From positions 62,001 through 126,000 of the forward strand of contig JBGURP010000039.1 of NCBI GenBank assembly GCA_045132055.1: 64,000 bases of DNA. Direction: 5' to 3'. Below are positions 24,605 through 31,831 of the stretch, in pieces. This DNA comes from F23-D06 sp045132055. GTDB taxonomy: Bacteria > Bacteroidota > Bacteroidia > Bacteroidales > WCHB1-69. Under the pieces are notes generated by a model. It did no database searches, had not been told where the DNA came from, and saw only the letters and a program-made list of their open reading frames with translations. Position numbers and translations under genes: made by a program. The stretch's first letter is position 1; every line of letters begins with the position of its first letter.

Positions 24605-25864
24605 TTATGTCTTTTGCTGTTGTTTCTTGGCTGCAGGGAATAGCACGTTGTTCAAAATCAATCGATAGCCTGCGGAGTTGGGGAAGAGGTCTAGGTTGGT
24701 GGGCGGGTCGTTCACCAGATGCTGGTAGTCCTCGGGGTCGTGTCCGGCATAGAAGGTCCAGGTGCCCTTGCCGTACTCTCCGTGAATATAGCGTGCCTCG
24801 TCAAATTGCGGGGATTCTCCCATGATCGTGACCGTGGGCTTGATAACATCCTTGCGGAAGGCAGTCGTCTGGCCCATAAACCCTGGGATGACGTTCAAAT
24901 GGTTCTGGCAAAGCATGGTGGGCACAGGGTCCCATTTGGCGGAGAACTCAAACAGCGTGAAAAAATCGTTGCTCTTGTTCGTCATGTGCAGGGTGGGTTT
25001 CACGTCAATGTCGGAAACCTCATATTCATAAGGGTTGGTGACAATGTGGAAGTTGGTGAAAGCGAAGCAGTTGTCGTAGTTGAGCTTGCTCTGGGCCTGC
25101 GGGTCCATAGGGTCACCGTCAAACATCACGTCGCAGATATCTACACCTTCGGCGGCCAGCGCAATATCGTAGCTGTCGGGACCGGAGCACATGGCGAAAA
25201 GATAGCCTCCGCCAGCCACAAAGTCGCGGATGCCCTTCGCCACGGCCAACTTCATCTGCGAAACCTTGGCAAACCCCAGCCGCGCGGCCCGCTCCTCATT
25301 CTCCTTCACATCCTCTTGATACCATTTGGCATTGCGATAGCTGGCCCAGAACTTGCCGTATTGGCCTGTGAAATCCTCGTGGTGCAAGTGCAGCCAGTCA
25401 TATTTGGGCAGCTCGCCGTTGATGACCTCCTCATCATAGATGACCGTATAGGGAATTTCCGCGTAGGTGAGCACCAAAGTAACGGCATCATCCCACGGGA
25501 GTTTGTTTTTGGGCGAATATACGGCGATTTTGGGTTCCTTAGTAAGCCTGATTTCGTTCATATTGTTCTCCACAGCAGCTATCTCATTGAGAATCTGCTG
25601 GACCTGTATGTCCGCGATAACCTGAAACGTGACTCCCCTGACGCGGCATTCATTCTCCACGGCATCGTTGTATGCGCACATGAAACTGCCTCCACGATAG
25701 TTCAGCAGCCAGCTCATGTCAATTTGATGGGCGACAGCATAATAGGCAATCCCGTATGCTTTCAGATGGTTGCTTTGCTCCAGGTCCATCGGAATCAGGA
25801 TATGGGTGCTGAATGCCGGAATCATGCTCAGTAGCAAGGCAATCGTGACAAAGAGTCTTTTCAT
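24605..25864 (-). CDS. Exported protein of the Bacteroidota family usually labelled asparagine synthetase B; function unknown
   Basis: 419 residues with a signal peptide (cleavage near AFSTH). It reads like a well-conserved Bacteroidota family: LLNYRGGSFMCAY, KIAVYSPKNKLPWDDAVTLVLTYAEIPY, LHLHHEDFTGQYGKF, FVAGGGYLFAMCSGPDSYDIALAA and GTWTFYAGHDPEDY. Database entries for this family often carry the name asparagine synthetase B. However, there is no N-terminal Cys nucleophile, no PP-loop ATP site and the length is wrong for AsnB. The GGGYLFAMCSGPDS segment resembles the nucleophile elbow of class I amidotransferase-like folds, with Cys in the expected position, so a periplasmic amidase or hydrolase is possible. 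It is the last gene of a four-gene envelope operon. Confidence 0.75.
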   Translation of the reverse strand: MKRLFVTIALLLSMIPAFSTHILIPMDLEQSNHLKAYGIAYYAVAHQIDMSWLLNYRGGSFMCAYNDAVENECRVRGVTFQVIADIQVQQILNEIAAVENNMNEIRLTKEPKIAVYSPKNKLPWDDAVTLVLTYAEIPYTVIYDEEVINGELPKYDWLHLHHEDFTGQYGKFWASYRNAKWYQEDVKENEERAARLGFAKVSQMKLAVAKGIRDFVAGGGYLFAMCSGPDSYDIALAAEGVDICDVMFDGDPMDPQAQSKLNYDNCFAFTNFHIVTNPYEYEVSDIDVKPTLHMTNKSNDFFTLFEFSAKWDPVPTMLCQNHLNVIPGFMGQTTAFRKDVIKPTVTIMGESPQFDEARYIHGEYGKGTWTFYAGHDPEDYQHLVNDPPTNLDLFPNSAGYRLILNNVLFPAAKKQQQKT

Positions 25865-25885
25865 AGTGTCAATAGTGTCTTTATG

Positions 25886-26659
25886 TTATTGTTGTATGGT
25901 GTGCAGCATGCCGTCCTTGTCCAATATAAACAGCCACGTCCCTACTGTACGGACCTCTTTGCTGTTTGGAATAAAGGATGGAAAGGTCTGTGTTTGTTCT
26001 AATTTTTTGCGGTTATATTGATATAAAATATTGTCTTTCAGGTAAATGATATTGTCTCCAGACAGCTGTGCGGAGAGGATGCCGGTAATAGGCAGTCGCC
26101 GCTCAAAAGTGCCGAATCTGTCGAAGAAGAACACGCCTCGTGCTGAGTCCACCAGCATGAGGCAATGGTCTGGGTCGGTGCTCATCAGTTGTGGCTGTAT
26201 GTTTTCCTCCAGACTGCAGTGCGTTTTGTTGACGATGTTCAGGTTGAGGTCCGTGATGAGCAGGTCTTGGTTGCTTTCGTCGAACAGCACGATTTTATTA
26301 TTGCCGAAAAGCGCAGCCAGCGTGATGCTGGGCATGTCATGCTCAAACAAGTCCAATTCGTTTCCGATGGGAGATAAAGTATTGTCTAACAGTACTATCT
26401 TGCCTGATTCCTGATAGAATACAAGTGTTTTGATGACATTCGCATCCACGGAGGCGATGTTGCCATACGCAGGTTTGTCAAAAACCCGCAGGCTTTCTCC
26501 TGCGGGCGTGTATTTGGTCAGGCTCGATCCGCTCCAGGCGTAGATGTTAGCCTGAATGTCAGTTGTGAAATGGTCATGCGTTGCGTGGAACAAGGGCTGC
26601 GCTTGTCCTAAACCAATGGATATGGCTATCAGCAAGGTGATGACAACGCATTTGTTCAT
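25886..26659 (-). CDS. Exported protein, propeller-like, function unknown
   Basis: 257 residues with a signal peptide (cleavage near GQAQ, residue 21). The rest is a string of beta-strand-rich segments with recurring DxxxxIYxW, GKIVLLDNTLSPIG, RGVFFFDRFGTF and TWLFILDKDG units spaced about 40-45 residues apart, which suggests a small beta-propeller. No catalytic motif is visible. It starts six bases after the OmpP1-like gene and is followed 21 bases later by the so-called AsnB-like gene. The context suggests an envelope role linked to the barrel protein. I do not recognise a named family. Confidence 0.6.
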   Translation of the reverse strand: MNKCVVITLLIAISIGLGQAQPLFHATHDHFTTDIQANIYAWSGSSLTKYTPAGESLRVFDKPAYGNIASVDANVIKTLVFYQESGKIVLLDNTLSPIGNELDLFEHDMPSITLAALFGNNKIVLFDESNQDLLITDLNLNIVNKTHCSLEENIQPQLMSTDPDHCLMLVDSARGVFFFDRFGTFERRLPITGILSAQLSGDNIIYLKDNILYQYNRKKLEQTQTFPSFIPNSKEVRTVGTWLFILDKDGMLHTIQQ

Positions 26660-26665
26660 AGACTG

Positions 26666-28105
26666 TTAAAACTTGCAACCAATTGTAGCGACAATTCTGT
26701 GGGATAAACCTCTTGTGGAGATGACATCATCATTTTCATACAAACGGAAGCTGTCTTTGGAGTATTTCAGCACGTATGCCATGTCGAAGAAGACGTATTT
26801 GGTGCGGATGCCGAAACCGACAGAACCGTAGTGGGCGCTGGCATTATACGGGGAGTCGAAGTTCTTGTAAGGCGAAGTCTTGTAGTTGTAGCCCGCGCGC
26901 AGCAGGAACTTGGAGGTGACATTTACCTCTGCGCCCACTTTGAAGGTGTGGCAGATGCCGTATTTATTGTCAATGGCCTCATTTTCGCTGTTGAAAGCAT
27001 AGTCATCTGCGTATAATTTAGCCATGGAGTAGTCAATGAAATCATATTCGGCGGAAATGAAGGCTCTTTTCTGGATAAGGAAGGCGGCGCTTACATTGAA
27101 TTTGAGCGGCGTGGTGAGCGAGAAGCGGTAATTGTTGTCATAACTCCACGTGTCGGAATTGTTGCCGTTGGTATAGTAGGAGATCATGTCCCGCCTGTAC
27201 GCATCTTTCACCCGCCAGAAATAGGTCGGGGTTTGGAAGGAGGCTCCTAATCGCAAGAAGTTGACAGGCTGATAGATAATACCCAATTTCAAGTTGATGC
27301 CTCCAGCGGAGTTTGCTTGGGAACTGTTGGTTTTGAAAGAAGCAAGACCTCTGGCCAGGGTTGCAGAATCGGCGGCGGATTCAGTATAGGAGATGACCTC
27401 TTTGTAACTCAGGATTGGCACGCCGATGGATCCGCCGATGAACAGCTTGTCATTGTAATTGCCACCGAAGGTGAAGCTGATCTCGTCCATGGCTCCGGAG
27501 GTTTTCACTACTGCGTCATGGTCTAATTTGGCGTTGGTGAACGGGCTACGATATTGGTTGATTGTACCCGGGATTGTGTCGATAAGCCATGTGCTCCACG
27601 CCAGATCCGCATCTCCCGTAAGTGCACTGTATGCGGTGCCATTGGCGCGAGGCAGGATGACGTCAACCATGGAATAATCTGACGATCCGGTAGCACGGAA
27701 CGTGTTGTTATAGTCCATGATGCGGTTGTATCCGAACCCGAAATGCCAATAGTTCCAGTTGGAGTTTTCGATGTGGTTGGTGATGACTAAACCGCACTGG
27801 GGCACCGTGTATTTTGCCTTTTGCGAGTAGCTGGGAGTTCCATTATAGAGAGAGTTGTTACTGGTGAAGGCCAGCGAAAACGGCGTGAAGGTCGCTTCGT
27901 GGCGCTTGTAGAGCCCAATGGCAGCGGGGTTTACGCTGATTGCGGAAAATTCGCCGCCCGTGGCGCTGAAAGCACCGCCGGCACCCATGTAACGTGCCGT
28001 TCCCTGATACTCGATTTGGGAGAAACGGAATGCCTCATAGTCCCCTTGTGCGAAAACTGCACCGAAGAGACACAACATTATTATGCTGGTTAAAATCCTT
28101 TTCAT
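26666..28105 (-). CDS. OmpP1/FadL/TodX-like outer-membrane beta-barrel protein
   Basis: 479 residues with a signal peptide (AVFAQ). The mature N-terminus DYEAFRFSQIEYQGTARYMGAGGAFSATGGEFSAISVNPAAIGLYKR is characteristic of Bacteroidota FadL/OmpP1-like barrels, which in databases are sometimes called hemin receptors. The remainder is amphipathic strand material ending in a Phe (ATIGCKF), consistent with barrel insertion. FadL relatives move hydrophobic compounds through the outer membrane; the compound here is unknown. It lies between the aromatic-rich lipoprotein (35 bases upstream) and the propeller-like protein (six bases downstream). Confidence 0.85.
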   Translation of the reverse strand: MKRILTSIIMLCLFGAVFAQGDYEAFRFSQIEYQGTARYMGAGGAFSATGGEFSAISVNPAAIGLYKRHEATFTPFSLAFTSNNSLYNGTPSYSQKAKYTVPQCGLVITNHIENSNWNYWHFGFGYNRIMDYNNTFRATGSSDYSMVDVILPRANGTAYSALTGDADLAWSTWLIDTIPGTINQYRSPFTNAKLDHDAVVKTSGAMDEISFTFGGNYNDKLFIGGSIGVPILSYKEVISYTESAADSATLARGLASFKTNSSQANSAGGINLKLGIIYQPVNFLRLGASFQTPTYFWRVKDAYRRDMISYYTNGNNSDTWSYDNNYRFSLTTPLKFNVSAAFLIQKRAFISAEYDFIDYSMAKLYADDYAFNSENEAIDNKYGICHTFKVGAEVNVTSKFLLRAGYNYKTSPYKNFDSPYNASAHYGSVGFGIRTKYVFFDMAYVLKYSKDSFRLYENDDVISTRGLSHRIVATIGCKF

Positions 28106-28140
28106 TGTTGTGAAATTTAAGATGATAATACGATGATAGT

Positions 28141-29436
28141 TTATCGTCTGCCACCGCTGCTGCGCGATGAACTGCTGCTACTGTAGGATGAGCCGCTGCT
28201 TCTGGAAGAACTGCTTCCACTGTACGAAGAGCTGCTGCTACGAGAGGAGCTGCTGGACGGGGAACTGTAGTTGCTTCTGGACGAAGAACTATTATAGGAA
28301 GATCTGGAAGTATTTGAATTACTGTTTGTTGAATTTGTTCTGTTGTAAGAAGAGTTGCTCGGCTGGCGATTGTTGGACGAGGAACTCGGTGTGGACCAAG
28401 TAGTAGTGTTCCGACTGTTGTTGGATGAGGGGGTAGTGGTGGAATGAGATGTCTGAACAGGCGTGCGGTTCACATTGTTGCTCGGACGTGTGTTAGGATA
28501 GGTCGGCGTATTGTAGTTGGTCCGGCTGCCGTTGGGGTTCACATTGGTACGGCTGGTAGTTGCAGTGGCTGGATTGTTGTTAGGATTTGTGTTGGGTTGT
28601 GCAGTAGGTCTGTTTGAAGAATTGGAGCTGCCGGAGCCGCCAGAAGGGCTGTAGGAGGCTGCCATACCATCGTAACGTTCATTAAATGAGGCAGGTGAGG
28701 AGGAAACAACGGAATAGTGGTTGTTGTTGTCGTTATTGCTATTGCTGTAATCGAAATTGGGACGCGTACCTCTGTCGCCGTCTCCTTGATTTCCCAAATC
28801 GGGTCCTATGCTGTTGCGGTGACCATAGTAGAACGAGTGGTTGTGGTCGTAGTTGTTGTGATAATAGTCGATGGCCCAGTTGTGATGGTGGTACCATCCC
28901 CATCCGTGATTGTGCCAGTAAGGATTGTAATAATCCCATCCCCATCCATAGCGGAAGCCATAGTCATACCATCCATAGTTGTAATAGTAAGGACGATAGT
29001 AATAGTTCGGCCACCACCAGTTGTATCCCATGTAAATGCTTAATCCCCAGTTAGCTGGGCAGTAGTCGTACCAATACAAATTGGTGAAGTAAGGGTCATA
29101 GTAGCCCCAACCGCTATAGACATCCGTGTGGAAACGGCGCAGACGGGAGGTGTAATAGTAGTCGTAGTAATCGTCTTCATTATAATAATATGTAGTGCCG
29201 ATGCTTCCATCCTCGTTGTATTGATAGGAGATGGAGTCCGGTGCGGGGATTTCCTCATAATAGGTGATGGTCTTCGGATTGTTTGCCGTGTTGTGCTGGC
29301 TTTCCGCGCGCATAATCTTGTACTGGTCGTCAGACGATGAGGTGTAGATGTCATCATAGTATGCAAAAGTGCCAGTCTGACAAGATGTTATGCAGATGAC
29401 CGCGAGGGAGAGGATGAATAAAAATTGTTTCTTCAT
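28141..29436 (-). CDS. Aromatic-rich, Ser/Asn-rich lipoprotein of unknown function
   Basis: 431 residues from the ATG at 29436, which has a perfect AAGGAGGT five bases upstream. A lipobox ITSC places the lipidated Cys near residue 20. Residues about 80-220 are dominated by Tyr, Trp, Asn, His, Gly and Asp with hardly any aliphatic residues. The C-terminal 190 residues are Asn/Ser/Thr/Pro-rich and end in a Ser-Gly-Arg tail (SSSSRSSGGRR). No known domain is recognised. It is the first gene of a minus-strand operon with an OmpP1-like barrel, a propeller-like protein and the AsnB-like protein. The composition resembles self-associating or surface-coating proteins, which is only inference. Confidence 0.75.
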   Translation of the reverse strand: MKKQFLFILSLAVICITSCQTGTFAYYDDIYTSSSDDQYKIMRAESQHNTANNPKTITYYEEIPAPDSISYQYNEDGSIGTTYYYNEDDYYDYYYTSRLRRFHTDVYSGWGYYDPYFTNLYWYDYCPANWGLSIYMGYNWWWPNYYYRPYYYNYGWYDYGFRYGWGWDYYNPYWHNHGWGWYHHHNWAIDYYHNNYDHNHSFYYGHRNSIGPDLGNQGDGDRGTRPNFDYSNSNNDNNNHYSVVSSSPASFNERYDGMAASYSPSGGSGSSNSSNRPTAQPNTNPNNNPATATTSRTNVNPNGSRTNYNTPTYPNTRPSNNVNRTPVQTSHSTTTPSSNNSRNTTTWSTPSSSSNNRQPSNSSYNRTNSTNSNSNTSRSSYNSSSSRSNYSSPSSSSSRSSSSSYSGSSSSRSSGSSYSSSSSSRSSGGRR

Positions 29437-29440
29437 AATG

Positions 29441-29448
29441 ACCTCCTT
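29441..29448 (-). promoter_or_regulatory. Perfect Shine-Dalgarno AAGGAGGT for the aromatic-rich lipoprotein
   Basis: Reverse-strand AAGGAGGT followed by four bases and ATG. Full anti-SD complementarity is unusual for Bacteroidota and fixes this start codon over an upstream in-frame ATG at 29478. Confidence 0.75.
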
Positions 29449-29462
29449 ATGGCTTATTTTCG

Positions 29463-29470
29463 TATTTTTG
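29463..29470 (+). promoter_or_regulatory. -7 element TATTTTTG for proS
   Basis: Exact TAnnTTTG match, 71 bases before the proS ATG. It lies inside the predicted leader of the opposite-strand lipoprotein transcript. Confidence 0.5.
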
Positions 29471-29502
29471 CAATTCAATTTTTAGAAACATTTGATAGAC
29501 GG

Positions 29503-29510
29503 CAAAGATA
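29503..29510 (-). promoter_or_regulatory. -7 element TATCTTTG for the lipoprotein-led envelope operon
   Basis: Reverse-strand exact TAnnTTTG match about 66 bases upstream of the ATG at 29436. It lies downstream of the proS element on the plus strand, so the two promoters face each other. Confidence 0.55.
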
Positions 29511-29541
29511 CTAAAAAGTTAATTTAATAATACAAAAAATA

Positions 29542-31017
29542 ATGGCTAAAGATTTTACTTCAAGAGCAGAGAATTATTCGCAATGGTATAATGATATTGT
29601 AAAGAAAGCGGATTTAGCTGAAAATTCGGCAGTTAGAGGATGTATGGTAATCAAGCCTTATGGCTATGCGATTTGGGAGAAGATGCAGGCCACCTTGGAC
29701 CGGATGTTCAAGGAGACGGGACACTCGAATGCCTATTTCCCGATTTTCATCCCCAAGTCTTTCTTCAGCCGTGAAGCCAGCCACGTGGAAGGCTTCGCCA
29801 AGGAATGTGCTGTAGTAACGCATTACCGTTTGAAGAATGATCCCAACGGTGGTGGTGTGGTTGTAGATCCGGAAGCCAAGCTGGAAGAGGAACTCATTGT
29901 CCGCCCGACATCTGAAACCATCATTTGGGACACTTATAAGAATTGGATTCAATCTTACCGCGACCTGCCGATTTTGTGCAACCAATGGGCTAATGTAGTC
30001 CGTTGGGAGATGCGTACGCGTCTGTTCCTGCGCACGGCCGAGTTCCTGTGGCAAGAAGGTCACACCGCGCACGCTACCCGCGAGGAGGCTGTTGCGGAGA
30101 CCGAAAGAATGCTGCATGTCTATGCCGACTTTGTGGAGAATTTCATGGCAATCCCTGTGATTCAAGGTGTTAAGTCTCCAAATGAACGTTTTGCCGGTGC
30201 TATTGATACCTATTGTATCGAAGCGCTTATGCAAGATGGCAAGGCACTGCAGGCAGGTACTTCCCACTTCCTCGGTCAGAACTTCGCCAAGGCTTTCGAT
30301 GTGAAATTCTTGAACCAGAGCAACCAGCAAGAGTACGTATGGGCTACCTCTTGGGGTGTTTCTACCCGTCTGATTGGTGCACTCATCATGACGCACTCCG
30401 ATGACAATGGTTTGGTACTTCCGCCGAATCTTGCTCCTATTCAAGTAGTTATCGTTCCGATTTATAGAGAACAAGAACAGCGCCAAGCCATTGCGGAGAA
30501 AGTGCAACCGCTCATCGCCAAACTGAAAGAGCTGAATATCTCCGTCAAGTTTGACAATGACGACAGCAAACGTTCTGGTTGGAAATTCAACGAGTATGAG
30601 CTGAAGGGCGTTCCAGTGAGAATCGCCATCGGACCTCGTGATTTGGAAAACAATGATGCCGAAGTGGCACGCCGTGATACGCTGACCAAAGAGGTTGTTC
30701 CATTCGATACTCTCGTTGAATATGTGCAAAATCTTTTGAAAGACATTCAATCCAACCTGTTTGCCAAAGCATTGAAATTCAGAGATGATAACACCAGAAA
30801 GGCAGACACTTGGGAAGAATTTGTCGATTTGTTGGATAACCATCCGGGATTCATCTATGCACATTGGGACGGCACACCGGAGACTGAGGATAAAATCAAA
30901 GAACTCACAAAGGCAACTATCCGCTGCATCCCGTTCAACAATCCGCAGGAGGAAGGCAAGTGCATTTTGACGGGAAAACCGTCCAAACAGCGTGTCTTGT
31001 TTGCCAGATCCTATTAG
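29542..31017 (+). CDS. proS: Prolyl-tRNA synthetase (short, archaeal/eukaryote-like type)
   Basis: 491 residues, the size of the ProS form that lacks the bacterial editing insertion. Class II motifs are visible: IKPYGYAIWEKMQATLDRMF (motif 1 region), VRPTSETIIWDTYKNWIQSYRDLPILCNQWANVVRWE (motif 2) and GVSTRLIGALIMTHSDDNGLVLPP (motif 3). An anticodon-binding domain follows (APIQVVIVPI onward), then a C-terminal zinc-type domain ending in Tyr (LFARSY), typical of this ProS class. It charges tRNA-Pro in the cytosol. mazG follows 31 bases later and may be cotranscribed. Confidence 0.96.
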   Translation: MAKDFTSRAENYSQWYNDIVKKADLAENSAVRGCMVIKPYGYAIWEKMQATLDRMFKETGHSNAYFPIFIPKSFFSREASHVEGFAKECAVVTHYRLKNDPNGGGVVVDPEAKLEEELIVRPTSETIIWDTYKNWIQSYRDLPILCNQWANVVRWEMRTRLFLRTAEFLWQEGHTAHATREEAVAETERMLHVYADFVENFMAIPVIQGVKSPNERFAGAIDTYCIEALMQDGKALQAGTSHFLGQNFAKAFDVKFLNQSNQQEYVWATSWGVSTRLIGALIMTHSDDNGLVLPPNLAPIQVVIVPIYREQEQRQAIAEKVQPLIAKLKELNISVKFDNDDSKRSGWKFNEYELKGVPVRIAIGPRDLENNDAEVARRDTLTKEVVPFDTLVEYVQNLLKDIQSNLFAKALKFRDDNTRKADTWEEFVDLLDNHPGFIYAHWDGTPETEDKIKELTKATIRCIPFNNPQEEGKCILTGKPSKQRVLFARSY

Positions 31018-31048
31018 TATTCTGTAAAATCCATAACTTATTTTATTA

Positions 31049-31819
31049 ATGGATAAGAGATTAGAGGCGTTTCAGAGACTGCTGGATATCATGGACGAGC
31101 TTCGCGAGAAGTGTCCGTGGGATAGCGTGCAGACTTTTGAGACCTTGCGTTGCTTGACCATCGAAGAGACCTTCGAGCTGTCGGAGGCGATTGTGGGTAA
31201 GGATTACCCTGACATGTGCAAGGAGCTTGGTGATTTATTGCTGCACATTGTGTTTTATGCCAAGATTGCTTCGGAGACCAAACTGTTTGATATTTCGGAT
31301 GTTATCAACCAACTCTGCGACAAGTTGATCCGTCGTCATCCCCACATTTACGGGGATACCTCCGCGCAGAATGCACAGCAGGTGCACGAGAACTGGGAGA
31401 AGATCAAGTTGCAGAAAGAGGGGAACCGTTCTGTGTTGGGTGGCGTGCCCAAAAGTGCGCCGTCCATGATCAAGGCTTATCGGATTCAAGAGAAAGCCAA
31501 TGGAGTGGGCTTTGACTGGCACAATGAGCAGGAAGTGTGGGACAAGGTGCAAGAGGAATTGTCTGAATTAAAGAAAGAAGTTGATAATCAATCCGATAGG
31601 GTAGAAGACGAGTTGGGCGACGTCCTGTTTTCCTTGATAAATTATGCAAGATTTATACGAATCAACCCTGATGATGCGTTAGAGAAGACGAACCGCAAAT
31701 TCATCCGGCGGTTTCAGCATATAGAGGAACAGGCCAAATTGTCCAATCGCAAGTTGACTGACCTCTCCTTGGAGGAGATGGAAACCTATTGGCAGGAGGC
31801 CAAGCAAAACGAACAATAA
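31049..31819 (+). CDS. mazG: Nucleoside triphosphate pyrophosphohydrolase MazG
   Basis: 256 residues with the two tandem MazG domains of the long form. The first has KCPWDSVQTFETLRCLTIEETFELSEAI (about 19-46) and ELGDLLLHIVFYAKIA. The second has WDKVQEELSELKKEVDNQ and VEDELGDVLFSLINYARFI, both with the metal-binding EExxE and ExxD patterns. The cytosolic enzyme hydrolyses NTPs and dNTPs to monophosphates and pyrophosphate, removing damaged or excess nucleotides. It sits between proS and the PorE-like gene, with 12 bases before the latter, so cotranscription is likely. Confidence 0.95.
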   Translation: MDKRLEAFQRLLDIMDELREKCPWDSVQTFETLRCLTIEETFELSEAIVGKDYPDMCKELGDLLLHIVFYAKIASETKLFDISDVINQLCDKLIRRHPHIYGDTSAQNAQQVHENWEKIKLQKEGNRSVLGGVPKSAPSMIKAYRIQEKANGVGFDWHNEQEVWDKVQEELSELKKEVDNQSDRVEDELGDVLFSLINYARFIRINPDDALEKTNRKFIRRFQHIEEQAKLSNRKLTDLSLEEMETYWQEAKQNEQ

Positions 31820-31831
31820 TTACAGGTGACA

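Noticed and set aside
24605..25864. Asparagine synthetase B
   Set aside because: The protein is exported, lacks the N-terminal Cys and the ATP pyrophosphatase motif, and is too short for AsnB.
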